A stretch of 64,000 nt of DNA from Aquiflexum gelatinilyticum (GCF_024741135.1 NZ_JANSUY010000007.1:1-64000); one strand, 5' to 3'. Positions 54,140 to 62,972 are shown, counted from the first letter of the stretch. Made by a program: numbers and translations. Notes: a model not told the origin generated them from the letters alone.

Positions 54140-54452
54140 GTGGCTATTATTAAAAACCATTATCCATTCAATTATTTTGAATGCTGTAAGAAATAGAATA
54201 AAAAATAAAATATTATTCTATTATATCTCACTTTTCTTAATAAAATTTCAAAAAAAATATTATTTGGATCAAATATTTTGGAGGTTTTTTTTTAATTGAT
54301 TTTGCTGATAATTTAATCTGTGGAATTCGGATTTCATAATTTATTTAGATTGCATTTTTTACTAAAAAGAAATTTTATTTTGTAAAACACATATTTAATA
54401 TCTTTAATCAAAATTTTTTATTGAAATTAATCAAAATTATTCTGTTTTTAAA
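54140..54452. other. Non-coding divergent spacer between ald and the E1 gene
   Basis: Very AT-rich, with homopolymer runs but no ORF longer than a few codons, no tRNA-like fold and no strong inverted repeat seen. The two ends hold the promoters of the flanking genes; the middle has no feature I can name. Confidence 0.5.
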
Positions 54453-54483
54453 TTTGTAAAAATGTCAATTTTCTTTATTTTTG
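54453..54483 (+). promoter_or_regulatory. Promoter of the fused E1 dehydrogenase gene
   Basis: TTTG at 54453-54456, a 19-base spacer, TATTTTTG at 54476-54483: exact consensus. Predicted start near 54490, giving a leader of about 47 bases. Confidence 0.65.
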
Positions 54484-54536
54484 AAATACTTGTAATTGAT
54501 TAGTAATTAACCCAACTAGCTTCTAGATTAAAAAAA

Positions 54537-56954
54537 ATGAATGAATTGGTAACATATTCCAAACAGAAAAGCCCTACCGTGTTTGAGAGAGAATCTTTGC
54601 TTAAAGAATACCGAATCGCTCAGGAAAGCCGTCAAGCATCCTTGATGGGCAGAAAAGAAGTGTTTATGGGAAAAGCTAAATTTGGAATTTTTGGCGACGG
54701 GAAAGAGCTCGCCCAAATTGCGATGGCTAGGCATTTTCAAAAGGGTGATTTTCGGGCTGGTTATTACAGGGATCAAACTTTCATGTTTGCGATTGGTGAA
54801 TCGACCGTGAAGGAATATTTTGCCCAACTCTATGCGCATACAAATGCCGAATTGGAGCCTGCCTCTGCTGGAAGGCTGATGAATGGGCATTTTGCCACTA
54901 GGTCTTTAAATGACAATGGGTCATGGAAGGACTTGACTTCAATGAAAAACTCTTCAGCCGATATTTCTCCTACAGCAGGTCAGATGCCTAAATTGCTTGG
55001 TTTGGCATATGCTTCCAAGTTGTTTAGAGAGAATCAGGATTTGAAAGGCCTGAGTCAATTCAGTAATAATGGAAATGAAGTTGCTTGGGGTACGATAGGC
55101 AATGCATCCACTTCCGAAGGGATGTTTTTCGAAACTATCAATGCCGCAGGTGTTTTACAGGTTCCTATGGTTGTTTCAATTTGGGATGATGGTTATGGCA
55201 TATCTGTGCCAAATGAATACCATACCACCAAAGGGAGTATTTCCGAAGTTTTGAGGGGTTTTCAGAGAAATGATGACCAAAAGGGATTTGAGATCTTTGT
55301 TGTAAAAGGTTGGGATTATGAAGCTTTGGACAGAGCTTACGAAAACGCGTCTAGAATTGCCCGTGAAGAGCACGTACCTGTTATCATCCATGTGATTGAA
55401 ATGACCCAACCACAGGGTCACTCTACTTCAGGTTCTCACGAAAGATATAAATCAAAGGAACGCCTTACTTGGGAAAAAGAGAATGATTGTTTGCTCAAAT
55501 TCAGAGAATATCTCATTAAATCCGGGAAAGTCACTGAAGAAGAGCTAAATGAAATCGATGTTGAGGCTAAAAGCTTTGTAAAAAGCCAAAAGGAAATGGC
55601 TTGGAAAGCTTTTGCAGGTGAAATAAAATCAGAATTGGAAGAAGCTTCCAAACTTCTACATGCGTTGTCCAAATCCACAACTGAGTCTGTTCAGGTAGAT
55701 CAGTTGAATGAAGAATTGACCAAAGCATTGAATCCTATTAGAAAAGACGTCATAAGCACTGTTAGAAGAGCTCTTTGGACTACAAAAAAGGAGAATTCAG
55801 ATGCTAGGGAAAAATTATTAGCTTGGTATTCTGAGCAACAAAGATTGAATGAAGACCGGTATAACTCTCATTTATACAGCCATTCATCTTGGAAAGCTGA
55901 AAATATAGTACCTGTCAAAGCAGAATATCCTGAAGATGCAGTAATGGTTGACGGAAGAGAAATTTTGCAGGCATGTTTTGATCATCTATTAAAAACTGAA
56001 CCCAAATTTTTTGCATTTGGCGAAGATGTTGGAAAAATTGGAGACGTTAATCAGGCCTTTGCTGGATTACAGGCAAAATATGGTGAAAATAGGGTTACAG
56101 ATACCGGAATTAGAGAAGTTACTATCATTGGTCAAGGCATAGGAGCAGCGCTGCGAGGTCTAAGACCTATGGCTGAGATCCAATATTTGGATTATATTCA
56201 TTATGCTTTAATGACCTTGGCGGATGATTTGGCTTGCCTTCAATACAGGACAAAAGGAGGCCAAAAGGCACCTTTAATTGTCAGGACTAGAGGACATAGG
56301 TTGGAAGGCGTTTGGCATGCAGGTTCCCCCATCGGAATGCTTTTACATTCTTTGAGAGGGATGCTGATTTGTGTGCCACGAGACATGACGCAAGCTGCAG
56401 GGATGTACAATACTTTGATGGAAGCTGATGAGCCGGCCTTGGTTATAGAATGCTTAAACGGATATAGGTTGAAGGAAAAAATGCCTTTAAATATTGGTCA
56501 GTTCAAAGTTCCTCTTGGCCAGCCTGAAGTGATAAAATCCGGTAAAGACCTCACGGTAGTCACTTATGGATCAATGTGCAGAATCGTGTTGGAAGCAGCT
56601 GAAGAACTTACTCAAATGGGAATTGACATTGAAATAATTGATGTTCAGACTCTGTTGCCTTTTGATGTCGATCACAGGATTGTGGAATCTTTGAAGAAAA
56701 CCAATAAAATTCTATTTACTGACGAAGATGTGCCGGGTGGCGCTACTGCATTTATGATGCAGCAGGTCATAGAAGATCAAAAAGGATACTATTACCTAGA
56801 TGTGGAGCCAGGCACATTAGCCGGGAAAGCACACAGACCTGCATATTCTTCTGATGGAGATTATTTTTCCAAACCATCAGTGGATGATGTAGTTGAAAAA
56901 GTATATGCAATGATGAATGATTCAAATCCGAATCTGTTTCCCAACATATTTTAA
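54537..56954 (+). CDS. 2-oxoacid dehydrogenase E1, fused alpha and beta chains
   Basis: 805 residues: a thiamine-diphosphate alpha domain (about 1-400) and a beta domain (about 450-800) that are separate chains in most bacteria. Alpha marks: GDFRAGYYRDQTFMFAIG and the ThDP region NASTSEGMFFETINAAGVLQVPMVVSIWDDGYGISVP. Beta marks: FAFGEDVGKIGDVNQAF, DTGIREVTIIGQGIGAALRGLRPMAEIQYLDYIHYA and DVQTLLPFDVDHRIVESL. The alpha sequence is closest in feel to branched-chain 2-oxoacid (2-oxoisovalerate) enzymes, which would supply starters for iso-branched fatty acids, but pyruvate cannot be ruled out. E2 and E3 genes are not adjacent. Single-gene unit with promoter and terminator. Confidence 0.9.
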   Translation: MNELVTYSKQKSPTVFERESLLKEYRIAQESRQASLMGRKEVFMGKAKFGIFGDGKELAQIAMARHFQKGDFRAGYYRDQTFMFAIGESTVKEYFAQLYAHTNAELEPASAGRLMNGHFATRSLNDNGSWKDLTSMKNSSADISPTAGQMPKLLGLAYASKLFRENQDLKGLSQFSNNGNEVAWGTIGNASTSEGMFFETINAAGVLQVPMVVSIWDDGYGISVPNEYHTTKGSISEVLRGFQRNDDQKGFEIFVVKGWDYEALDRAYENASRIAREEHVPVIIHVIEMTQPQGHSTSGSHERYKSKERLTWEKENDCLLKFREYLIKSGKVTEEELNEIDVEAKSFVKSQKEMAWKAFAGEIKSELEEASKLLHALSKSTTESVQVDQLNEELTKALNPIRKDVISTVRRALWTTKKENSDAREKLLAWYSEQQRLNEDRYNSHLYSHSSWKAENIVPVKAEYPEDAVMVDGREILQACFDHLLKTEPKFFAFGEDVGKIGDVNQAFAGLQAKYGENRVTDTGIREVTIIGQGIGAALRGLRPMAEIQYLDYIHYALMTLADDLACLQYRTKGGQKAPLIVRTRGHRLEGVWHAGSPIGMLLHSLRGMLICVPRDMTQAAGMYNTLMEADEPALVIECLNGYRLKEKMPLNIGQFKVPLGQPEVIKSGKDLTVVTYGSMCRIVLEAAEELTQMGIDIEIIDVQTLLPFDVDHRIVESLKKTNKILFTDEDVPGGATAFMMQQVIEDQKGYYYLDVEPGTLAGKAHRPAYSSDGDYFSKPSVDDVVEKVYAMMNDSNPNLFPNIF

Positions 56955-56970
56955 CCTTCCACCTAGGGCA

Positions 56971-57009
56971 AAAAAATGGTCTCCATTATGATATTGGAGA
57001 CCATTTTTT
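56971..57009. terminator. Bidirectional terminator after the E1 gene
   Basis: A perfect 15-bp stem (AAAAAATGGTCTCCA with its complement) around a 9-base loop; T6 on either strand. It also faces the end of the minus-strand lipoprotein gene at 57029. Confidence 0.92.
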
Positions 57010-57028
57010 ATGATTTTTCGATTTGAAT

Positions 57029-57703
57029 TTATTCTCTGCGGATTTGATTTAGGGTCACTTCTGGACTCGAAACGATATTACTCCTATTCAGTGATCTGTC
57101 TTGAATTTCTACATCTATCCTCAAGGTGTCATTCCTGAAAATAGAATTCCAACCAAAAGAAAGCATTGAATATTGAATGCTTCCCTCCACAGGTAAAGCT
57201 TCATTTCCATTGATAATCCTAGGAAAACGACCATTGAATGTGGTGAAAAAAGGAGGGTCTTGCCATCTGAATTCAGTAAAAACTCCATTCCTTTTGATAA
57301 AAAACCTCACAAAGATATTGTTATGGTCTTCGTTTTGTTCTACCCAAACGGTATCACGTACCGTCGCATTGTTAACAATTGGATTGATTACCCAATCAAT
57401 CGGGTTGAAAGATGGAGCTTCAGGAGGCCTTGCACTGTAAACTATGAGATTTCCTGAATTATCTCTTTTGAAAGTTACGGGATTAAATGGAGGGTCTACG
57501 TCACTTGGATTTAATCCTAAATCCCCTTCGGCATCCTTAAAATTAATCGATAGAATTAAAGAATCGGCCCCATCAGATGAGGAAAAATTCAAATCTTTGA
57601 ATGATATTTCAGGAGTAGAAGGGAAATTGTCAGGAGGTGATATACAGGACCCCGATACAAAAAGGATAGATAATAAAATCAGATAGTTTTTTACATTGCT
57701 CAT
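57029..57703 (-). CDS. Lipoprotein of unknown function
   Basis: 224 residues. A lipoprotein signal ends at SGSC (Cys20), followed by a beta-rich mature part with DAEGDLGLNPSDVDPPFN (an acidic, possibly metal-binding loop), long Asn/Pro stretches, and DTLRIDVEIQDRSLNRSN near the end. The pattern hints at Ig-like or cadherin-like extracellular domains, but I recognise no named family. It is exported and probably surface or periplasmic. It diverges from the LuxE-like gene, with 53 bases between the starts. Confidence 0.8.
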   Translation of the reverse strand: MSNVKNYLILLSILFVSGSCISPPDNFPSTPEISFKDLNFSSSDGADSLILSINFKDAEGDLGLNPSDVDPPFNPVTFKRDNSGNLIVYSARPPEAPSFNPIDWVINPIVNNATVRDTVWVEQNEDHNNIFVRFFIKRNGVFTEFRWQDPPFFTTFNGRFPRIINGNEALPVEGSIQYSMLSFGWNSIFRNDTLRIDVEIQDRSLNRSNIVSSPEVTLNQIRRE

Positions 57704-57756
57704 GCCGTTGTAAATTTACAAGAAATTCTACGAGGTCAAAATATCTTAACTTTTGA

Positions 57757-58770
57757 ATGACAATTAATAAAACGATCAATTATTTTAAATGTTTTGGCAA
57801 GAAAGTTCTGACTCTCGATTCAAATGAATTTGAGGAAATTGCACTTGAATTATACAAATTTCAATTGGAAAACAATGCCATTTATAGGCAATATGTCAAA
57901 GCAAGAGGTTTATTGGAAAAGAAGGTAATTGAAGTAAAGGATATACCTTTTTTACCGATCAGTTTTTTTAAAAACCATCAGATAGTTTCTGGATCAATGG
58001 ATAATTTTGAGGATTTCTTCTCCAGTAGCGGAACAACGGGAGCTATTACCAGCAAACATTATTATTGGTCAGAGGAATTTTATTTGAAACATTCCCTTAA
58101 TCTATTTGAAGCAGAGTATGGGAATATCAGTGAATATCATGTTTTGGCTTTATTACCATCCTACCTTGAAAGAAAAGGAAGTTCTTTGGTGAGTATGGCG
58201 AATTATTTTATTTCCAGGTCGGGATCCGAAAATTCGGGATTCTACCTATACAATTACCAAGAGCTTGGATCTAAATTAGAAAAGCTCGCTGCAAAGAAGG
58301 AAAAAGTATTGTTGCTAGGAGTAACTTTTGCATTGATAGATCTTTTGGAGCAGGTGGGTTCAATGCCTAAAAATGAAAACCTGATTGTAATGGAAACAGG
58401 GGGGATGAAAGGAAGACGAAAAGAAATGATCAGAGATGAACTACATCATATTTTAAAATCCGGCTTTCGTTTGGATAAAATCCATTCGGAATATGGAATG
58501 ACAGAACTTATGTCCCAGGCGTATTCCAAAGGAGAGGGAATATACAATTTACCGCCCTGTATCCGCGTTTACATCAGGGATGTCAATGATCCTTTTTCTT
58601 GGTCTGACCGTTCTCAAGGTGGTATTAATATCATTGATTTGGCAAACTTTCATTCTTGTGCTTTTATCGAAACGCAGGATTTGGGTAGAAAAATTGCTGA
58701 GGAAAAAATAGAAGTTTTGGGTAGATTTGATAACAGTGAAATCCGAGGCTGTAATTTAATACTCAATTAA
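57757..58770 (+). CDS. LuxE/PaaK-like acyl-activating protein
   Basis: 337 residues. The AMP-binding loop FFSSSGTTGAITSKHYYWS (about residues 86-105) and VIETGGMKGRRKEM-like VMETGGMKGRRKEMIRDEL, then SEYGMTELMSQAYSKG (the A5 region), are those of LuxE/acyl-protein synthetases, shorter relatives of the ANL ligases. These activate a fatty or aryl acid as an adenylate. Members in Bacteroidota are usually next to cell-surface or flexirubin/arylpolyene genes, but here the only neighbour is an unknown lipoprotein. The carrier or acceptor is not known. Confidence 0.85.
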   Translation: MTINKTINYFKCFGKKVLTLDSNEFEEIALELYKFQLENNAIYRQYVKARGLLEKKVIEVKDIPFLPISFFKNHQIVSGSMDNFEDFFSSSGTTGAITSKHYYWSEEFYLKHSLNLFEAEYGNISEYHVLALLPSYLERKGSSLVSMANYFISRSGSENSGFYLYNYQELGSKLEKLAAKKEKVLLLGVTFALIDLLEQVGSMPKNENLIVMETGGMKGRRKEMIRDELHHILKSGFRLDKIHSEYGMTELMSQAYSKGEGIYNLPPCIRVYIRDVNDPFSWSDRSQGGINIIDLANFHSCAFIETQDLGRKIAEEKIEVLGRFDNSEIRGCNLILN

Positions 58771-58771
58771 T

Positions 58772-58802
58772 TTTGTATTCCTTTTATTATTAAACATATT
58801 TG
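58772..58802 (+). promoter_or_regulatory. Promoter of the 39-residue lipoprotein
   Basis: TTTG at 58772-58775, a 19-base spacer, CATATTTG at 58795-58802 (one mismatch from TAnnTTTG). Start near 58809, 14 bases ahead of the ATG, which supports the tiny ORF as a real gene. Confidence 0.5.
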
Positions 58803-58822
58803 GATTTAAAACTCTAACATTT

Positions 58823-58942
58823 ATGAGAAAAGTAGCAATTATTGTAATGGCAGTGGGTCTTTTGGCCTTGGGTGCATGTGCTTCAAGCAAACCATGTCCT
58901 GCTTATGCCAAAGCTATGGATAGCAAAGAAATTAAAGGATAA
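58823..58942 (+). CDS. Tiny lipoprotein (39 residues)
   Basis: A short ORF found by reading the gap. MRKVAIIVMAVGLLALGAC is a textbook lipoprotein signal (Cys19, lipobox LGAC), leaving only about 20 mature residues, ASSKPCPAYAK and on to SKEIKG. Small lipoproteins ending in a CPAY-like motif are common in Cytophagales; function unknown. It has its own promoter and shares a bidirectional terminator with the response-regulator gene. It is too short for ORF-length filters but is well supported by signals on both sides. Confidence 0.75.
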   Translation: MRKVAIIVMAVGLLALGACASSKPCPAYAKAMDSKEIKG

Positions 58943-58946
58943 AAAG

Positions 58947-58972
58947 TATGCTGACCTTTAATAGTCAGCATA
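58947..58972. terminator. Shared bidirectional terminator overlapping the regulator stop
   Basis: TATGCTGAC, an 8-base loop, GTCAGCATA: a 9-bp perfect stem whose loop contains the stop codon of the minus-strand response regulator. T-rich on both sides. Confidence 0.8.
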
Positions 58973-60115
58973 TTTCTTTATGTCATTCAGACTGATTGTT
59001 TTTTCACCCAGGATTATCAATCTTTCAACCACATTTCTAAGTTCGCGTATATTTCCTGTCCAAGGAAATTCCTGAAGTTTGGAAATAGCCTCTTTTGATA
59101 TTTCTTTTTTGGCAGTTCCGTATTCAGCAGCGACATCTTCAAGGAATTTTTCCACCAAAAGTGGGATGTCTTCTTTGCGATCTTTTAATGCCGGTACCTG
59201 AATCAGGATTACGCTAAGTCTATGGTAAAGGTCTTCCCTAAAATTGCCTTCTTCGATGGCTCTTTTGAGATCTTTATTTGTGGCGGCTAGTACCCTGACA
59301 TCCACTTTAATGTCTTTATCCCCACCCACACGGGTGATTTTATGGTCTTGTAGTGCCCTCAATACTTTTGACTGGGCTGACAGACTCATGTCTCCTATTT
59401 CGTCAAGAAATAGCGTTCCACCATCGGCCTGTTCAAATTTCCCAATTCTTTGTTTAACTGCTGAAGTAAAAGATCCTTTTTCATGTCCAAACAATTCACT
59501 TTCAATTAGTTCAGAAGGTATGGCGGCACAGTTGACAGCAACAAAAGGAGCACTTGACCGATTGCTTTTTTGATGAAGCCAATGTGCTACAAGCTCCTTG
59601 CCCGTTCCGTTAGGTCCTGTGATTAAAACCCTGGCATCCGTTGGGGCTACTTTTTCAATAGTGTCTTTAACGTGCATGATGGCTTGTGAGGCGCCCACCA
59701 TATCCAGTTTTTGGGAAAGTTTCTTCTTGAGAACCTTGGTTTCAGAGACGAGATTCTTTTTATCCAAGGCATTCCGCACAGTCAACAAAAGGCGGTTTAG
59801 ATCCGGTGGTTTTGGAATAAAATCAAAAGCCCCCTTTTTAGTGGCCTCTACTGCTGTTTCTATTGAACCATGTGCAGAGATCATTATAAACTGTGGGGAC
59901 TTATCGAGTTCTCCGGCCTTTTCCAACACCTCGATACCATCCATCTTTGGCATTTTGATATCACAAAGGACGAGGTCGTAGTCCTCTTCTTGCATCATTT
60001 TCAGGCCTTGCTCTCCATCCTGAGCTTCAGAGATTTCATATTTCTCATATTCAAGTATTTCCCTAAGGGTTGACCTGATTATTCTTTCATCGTCGATGAT
60101 AAGGATTTTGGACAT
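58958..60115 (-). CDS. NtrC-like response regulator lacking a DNA-binding domain
   Basis: 385 residues. Receiver domain (1-120) with phosphoacceptor Asp52 and Lys102, a linker, then a sigma-54-type AAA+ domain (about 138-375): Walker A GPNGTGKE (167-174; more often GESGTGKE), GSFTSA at 214-219 where sigma-54 activators have GAFTGA, and Walker B LFLDE (235-239). The protein stops right after the AAA+ lid, so the usual Fis-type helix-turn-helix (about 60-80 residues) is absent. It may work from solution or may not act through sigma-54 at all. No histidine kinase is adjacent. It starts 26 bases after the 3' end of RNase P RNA on the same strand. Confidence 0.92.
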   Translation of the reverse strand: MSKILIIDDERIIRSTLREILEYEKYEISEAQDGEQGLKMMQEEDYDLVLCDIKMPKMDGIEVLEKAGELDKSPQFIMISAHGSIETAVEATKKGAFDFIPKPPDLNRLLLTVRNALDKKNLVSETKVLKKKLSQKLDMVGASQAIMHVKDTIEKVAPTDARVLITGPNGTGKELVAHWLHQKSNRSSAPFVAVNCAAIPSELIESELFGHEKGSFTSAVKQRIGKFEQADGGTLFLDEIGDMSLSAQSKVLRALQDHKITRVGGDKDIKVDVRVLAATNKDLKRAIEEGNFREDLYHRLSVILIQVPALKDRKEDIPLLVEKFLEDVAAEYGTAKKEISKEAISKLQEFPWTGNIRELRNVVERLIILGEKTISLNDIKKYADY

Positions 60116-60140
60116 ATTTGGTTTTTAATGATGAATAAAA

Positions 60141-60546
60141 AAAGTGCAAGCCTGTAAGCCGGGTTCTGTTCAACATCCTTAATGGATGAATCTCCTGCCA
60201 TCTATCTAGGCCTGATTTTGCAACCAGGCTCAATCGATCTACCCATCCCGCATAAAGACGAGCCACCTTTTATGAAACAAGTTTCATTGCGGGACCTATT
60301 TGATCTTTCAACCCATAAGGTTTGCCTTGCCTCTCCCATCACTGAGAAAGCGGTGGGCTCTTACCCCACCATTTCACCCTTATCCCAATAGGTATCAGGA
60401 CGGTATATTTTCTGTGGCACTTTCTGTTATCAAACCGTCTCCAGTTTGACACCTTCCTGTTAGGAAGTATGGCGCTCTATGTTGCCCGGACTTTCCTCTT
60501 TTCCGAAGAATTAACCTCAGACCAGCGGCAAGTCGGCTTGCACTTT
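60141..60546 (-). ncRNA. rnpB: RNase P RNA (class A)
   Basis: The catalytic RNA that trims tRNA 5' leaders. On the minus strand it begins AAAGTGCAAGCCGACTTG near 60546, has the universally conserved GAGGAAAGTCCGGGC block (about 60500), and ends ACAGAACCCGGCTTACAG then GGCTTGCACTTT. The 5' and 3' ends pair as P1 (AAAGTGCAAGCC with GGCTTGCACTTT), followed by a run of seven T, so the transcript ends at about 60141. Length of about 400 nt is normal. The open frame within it on the other strand is spurious. Ends are accurate to a few bases. Confidence 0.95.
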
Positions 60547-60710
60547 GCAAATTAAGTTAAATTCTCCAAAGTTGGCTAAGGAAGTTTATTGGGTTACGGG
60601 TTTCAATAACCAACTTATAATCATATTATCATGTGTCCAAATATCCATAATTGATAATTTTGAGATATAATTTAAGGTTTTGAAAAAAATCAAAAAATAC
60701 TAAAACAATA

Positions 60711-60807
60711 TGGACACCACTGTGTTTGTTATTCTAAAGGCTTAAATAGCTTTTCTTCATAGTGCTGGGTTGAGCCGTTCCATGAAAATGGGACGGTTCT
60801 TTTTTTA
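60711..60807 (+). ncRNA. Candidate small structured RNA with own terminator
   Basis: A gene-free stretch shows a nested fold: CACTGTG (60718-60724) pairs with CATAGTG (60758-60764), enclosing AAAGGCT/AGCTTTT (60736-60742 with 60748-60754). It is followed by a Rho-independent terminator: GAGCCGTTCC / GGGACGGTTC (60772-60781 and 60790-60799) and T8. The nearest plus-strand coding gene upstream ends at 58942 behind a terminator, so the hairpin would have nothing else to terminate. No ORF beyond 11 codons lies here. No known RNA family could be assigned by eye; a 6S-like RNA is one thing to test. The 5' end is uncertain. Confidence 0.4.
60772..60807 (+). terminator. Rho-independent terminator of the candidate small RNA
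   Basis: Ten-base-pair stem including two G-U pairs, 8-base loop ATGAAAAT, then eight T. It lies about 100 bases upstream of the DUF3109 ATG, so it could also act as a leader attenuator for that gene. Confidence 0.75.
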
Positions 60808-60910
60808 AACCACAGGTAAAATCTACTTTAGGATGCAGACCAATAAAGATTGGATTTTTTAAGTCTTTGAATTTCCTTCTTTGTTTATTTGTAGTCAAAA
60901 TAGCGATGAA

Positions 60911-61480
60911 ATGATTTTAGTAGGAAATGCCGTAATCAGTGATGATATCAAGGAACAGTTTTTTGTCTGTGATTTGGAAAAATGTAAAGGGGCGTGCTGT
61001 GTGGAAGGTGATGCAGGGGCTCCTTTGGAAGATGGTGAAACCGAAGTTTTGGAAAAAATCTACCCAATTATCAAAGATTATATCACAGCTGAAGGAAGGG
61101 CAGCCATTGAAGTTCAAGGAACTTGGGTTATTGATAAAGACGGGGACAAGGGCACTCCAACCATCGGTGAAAATAGGGAATGTGCCTACGCTTTGTATGA
61201 TGACAGGGGAATTCTGAAATGTGGCATAGAGCAAGCATATTTAGATGGTAAAACAGACTTCAAAAAACCAATAAGTTGCCATCTTTATCCTATCCGGATC
61301 AAGAAATATGACGAATTTGAAGCCCTGAATTACGACAGATGGGACATCTGCAGTGCAGCATGCGTCTTGGGTAGCAGTTTGGGAGTCCCGGTTTACAAAT
61401 TTCTGAAAGATGCGCTGATCAGGAAATTCGGTCCTGAATGGTATGCTGAACTGGTAGCTGAAATAGAAGGCAATTTTTGA
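60911..61480 (+). CDS. DUF3109 family protein (cysteine-rich)
   Basis: 189 residues from ATG 60911; an upstream in-frame start at 60881 gives a poor N-terminus. About seven conserved Cys in [53 protein letters not shown] and [11 protein letters not shown]; this spacing resembles the YkgJ/Zn- or Fe-S-binding Cys clusters from which the family is inferred to bind a metal. Cytoplasmic. Function unknown. A terminator-like hairpin lies upstream at 60772-60807. The next gene on the opposite strand is 55 bases away. Confidence 0.88.
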   Translation: MILVGNAVISDDIKEQFFVCDLEKCKGACCVEGDAGAPLEDGETEVLEKIYPIIKDYITAEGRAAIEVQGTWVIDKDGDKGTPTIGENRECAYALYDDRGILKCGIEQAYLDGKTDFKKPISCHLYPIRIKKYDEFEALNYDRWDICSAACVLGSSLGVPVYKFLKDALIRKFGPEWYAELVAEIEGNF

Positions 61481-61535
61481 TCCGAGGTCTTATAACCTTA
61501 TAACTTTTGACCATTGTAACCTTCCAATTCCTTTC

Positions 61536-62681
61536 TCAGACCTTGACGTAGATTTTTTTCCTGTCCATCCAATATCCGATCAACCAAATCAAAATCATGT
61601 ATGAGATGGCAAATAGGAGAGAAGCGGTTTTATCAGAAAGCCAACTTGTATAAGCAGCTTCATAGATGATACCTTTTAGGCTTTCACCTCCTATTTCAAT
61701 GGAGTAGAATATGGTAATCACGACACCGGAAAGGACGTAAAGGATCAATGGATTTCTGCCGAAAACTTCAAAAGAGTATGTCCAGTTTCTTTTTTTCCAT
61801 ACTTCAATAACCATAATCAAAGATCCGATCAAGAATAAATCAAGTCCAACTGTCAAGAGCACATAGGAACTTGTCCATAATTTTTTGTTGATGGGAAAAG
61901 CCATATCCCAAATCAGGCAAAGAACGATCAGAATCAATCCTCCAAAAAACAAGGATTTGACTGTTTTCATGTTATTCCCAATTTGTTGGATCAATTTTCC
62001 TGCAAAATAACCCGCAATGACATTGACTACAGAAGGAAAAGTACTTAACAATCCTTCAGGTTCGAAGGGGACTCCTTCTCCCATATAGAGATTCCGCTCC
62101 CCAATGAGCAAAAGATCGAGTTTTGACCCGAAATTGCCCAACATGGAGTAAGGGTATGCAGGATCTCCAAAGAAATACAGGACCGCCCAATAGCCAAACA
62201 AGGAGACGATACAATAAAGGATTGCCCCTTTTTTTCCAAAATAAAAAAGGATCAGGGAGGCAAAAAGATAACAAAGAGCTATTCTTTGAAGAACACCGAG
62301 AAGCCTTACCTCTGCCCAATTGATCATTACAATTTCCCCGGATTCATTGTATTCGAAGAAAGGAAAGGCATTCAACCCCCATCCAATCAGAAAAATCAGT
62401 GCAGCTCTTTTGAAAACCTTCTTCAAAAAAACACCCTGTTCCATTTTTTCCATTTTCTTCATACTGAAGCTCATGGCATTGCCTACTACAAAAAGAAAAG
62501 TCGGAAATACAAGATCAGTGATGGTGAATCCATGCCATTCAGCATGGGCGAAAGGCGCATAAAGATGGCTCCAACTTCCCGGAGTATTGACAACAACCAT
62601 CAAAGCGATGGTCAGTCCGCGCAGTACATCTAAAGCTAAATAGCGTTCCTGAATTGGGATACCAATCGGTGATGCAGTCAT
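61536..62681 (-). CDS. HGSNAT-like membrane acyltransferase (COG4299)
   Basis: 381 residues with about ten membrane helices. The N-terminal RYLALDVLRGLTIALMVVVNTPGSWSHLYAPFAHAEWHGFTITDLVFPTFLFVVGNAMSFSM pattern (here broken for length: ALDVLRGLTIALMVVVN, then HAEWHGFTITDLVFP) carries the His and Asp of the DUF5009/heparan-alpha-glucosaminide acetyltransferase family. Such proteins in Bacteroidota usually sit with GlcNAc or chitin-oligosaccharide genes (NagX). A GH20 hexosaminidase is encoded divergently 291 bases away, which fits that role. Reaction inferred: acetyl transfer or sugar movement across the inner membrane. Confidence 0.87.
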   Translation of the reverse strand: MTASPIGIPIQERYLALDVLRGLTIALMVVVNTPGSWSHLYAPFAHAEWHGFTITDLVFPTFLFVVGNAMSFSMKKMEKMEQGVFLKKVFKRAALIFLIGWGLNAFPFFEYNESGEIVMINWAEVRLLGVLQRIALCYLFASLILFYFGKKGAILYCIVSLFGYWAVLYFFGDPAYPYSMLGNFGSKLDLLLIGERNLYMGEGVPFEPEGLLSTFPSVVNVIAGYFAGKLIQQIGNNMKTVKSLFFGGLILIVLCLIWDMAFPINKKLWTSSYVLLTVGLDLFLIGSLIMVIEVWKKRNWTYSFEVFGRNPLILYVLSGVVITIFYSIEIGGESLKGIIYEAAYTSWLSDKTASLLFAISYMILIWLIGYWMDRKKIYVKV

Positions 62682-62972
62682 AGATTTTGGGTTTTGGGAT
62701 TAATTATTCAATCAAAATAAACATAATGTAAATTTTTTGAAAAGCGATATGCCAAACGAAAAAAAATCCTTGTCTTGCTATTTATGCATTGCTTCAACCT
62801 AATTACCATTTGTATTGTCTATGGAATTGTTTTTGTCCACCAAATTTCCTGAAGATATTACTTAACCTCACTGATCTGTTTTTCAAATTCTTATCTTTTT
62901 TGATAAATTGAATTCTATAATGTAGATGTTTTATATCATCAAATTGCCCAATCAAAACAAAGCCACCAGGAT

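Noticed and set aside
54095-54536. tRNA or small RNA in the ald-E1 spacer
   Set aside because: No cloverleaf, no stable stem and no terminator; only promoters at the two ends.
60182-60391. Plus-strand frame within RNase P RNA
   Set aside because: The region is fully explained by rnpB on the other strand.
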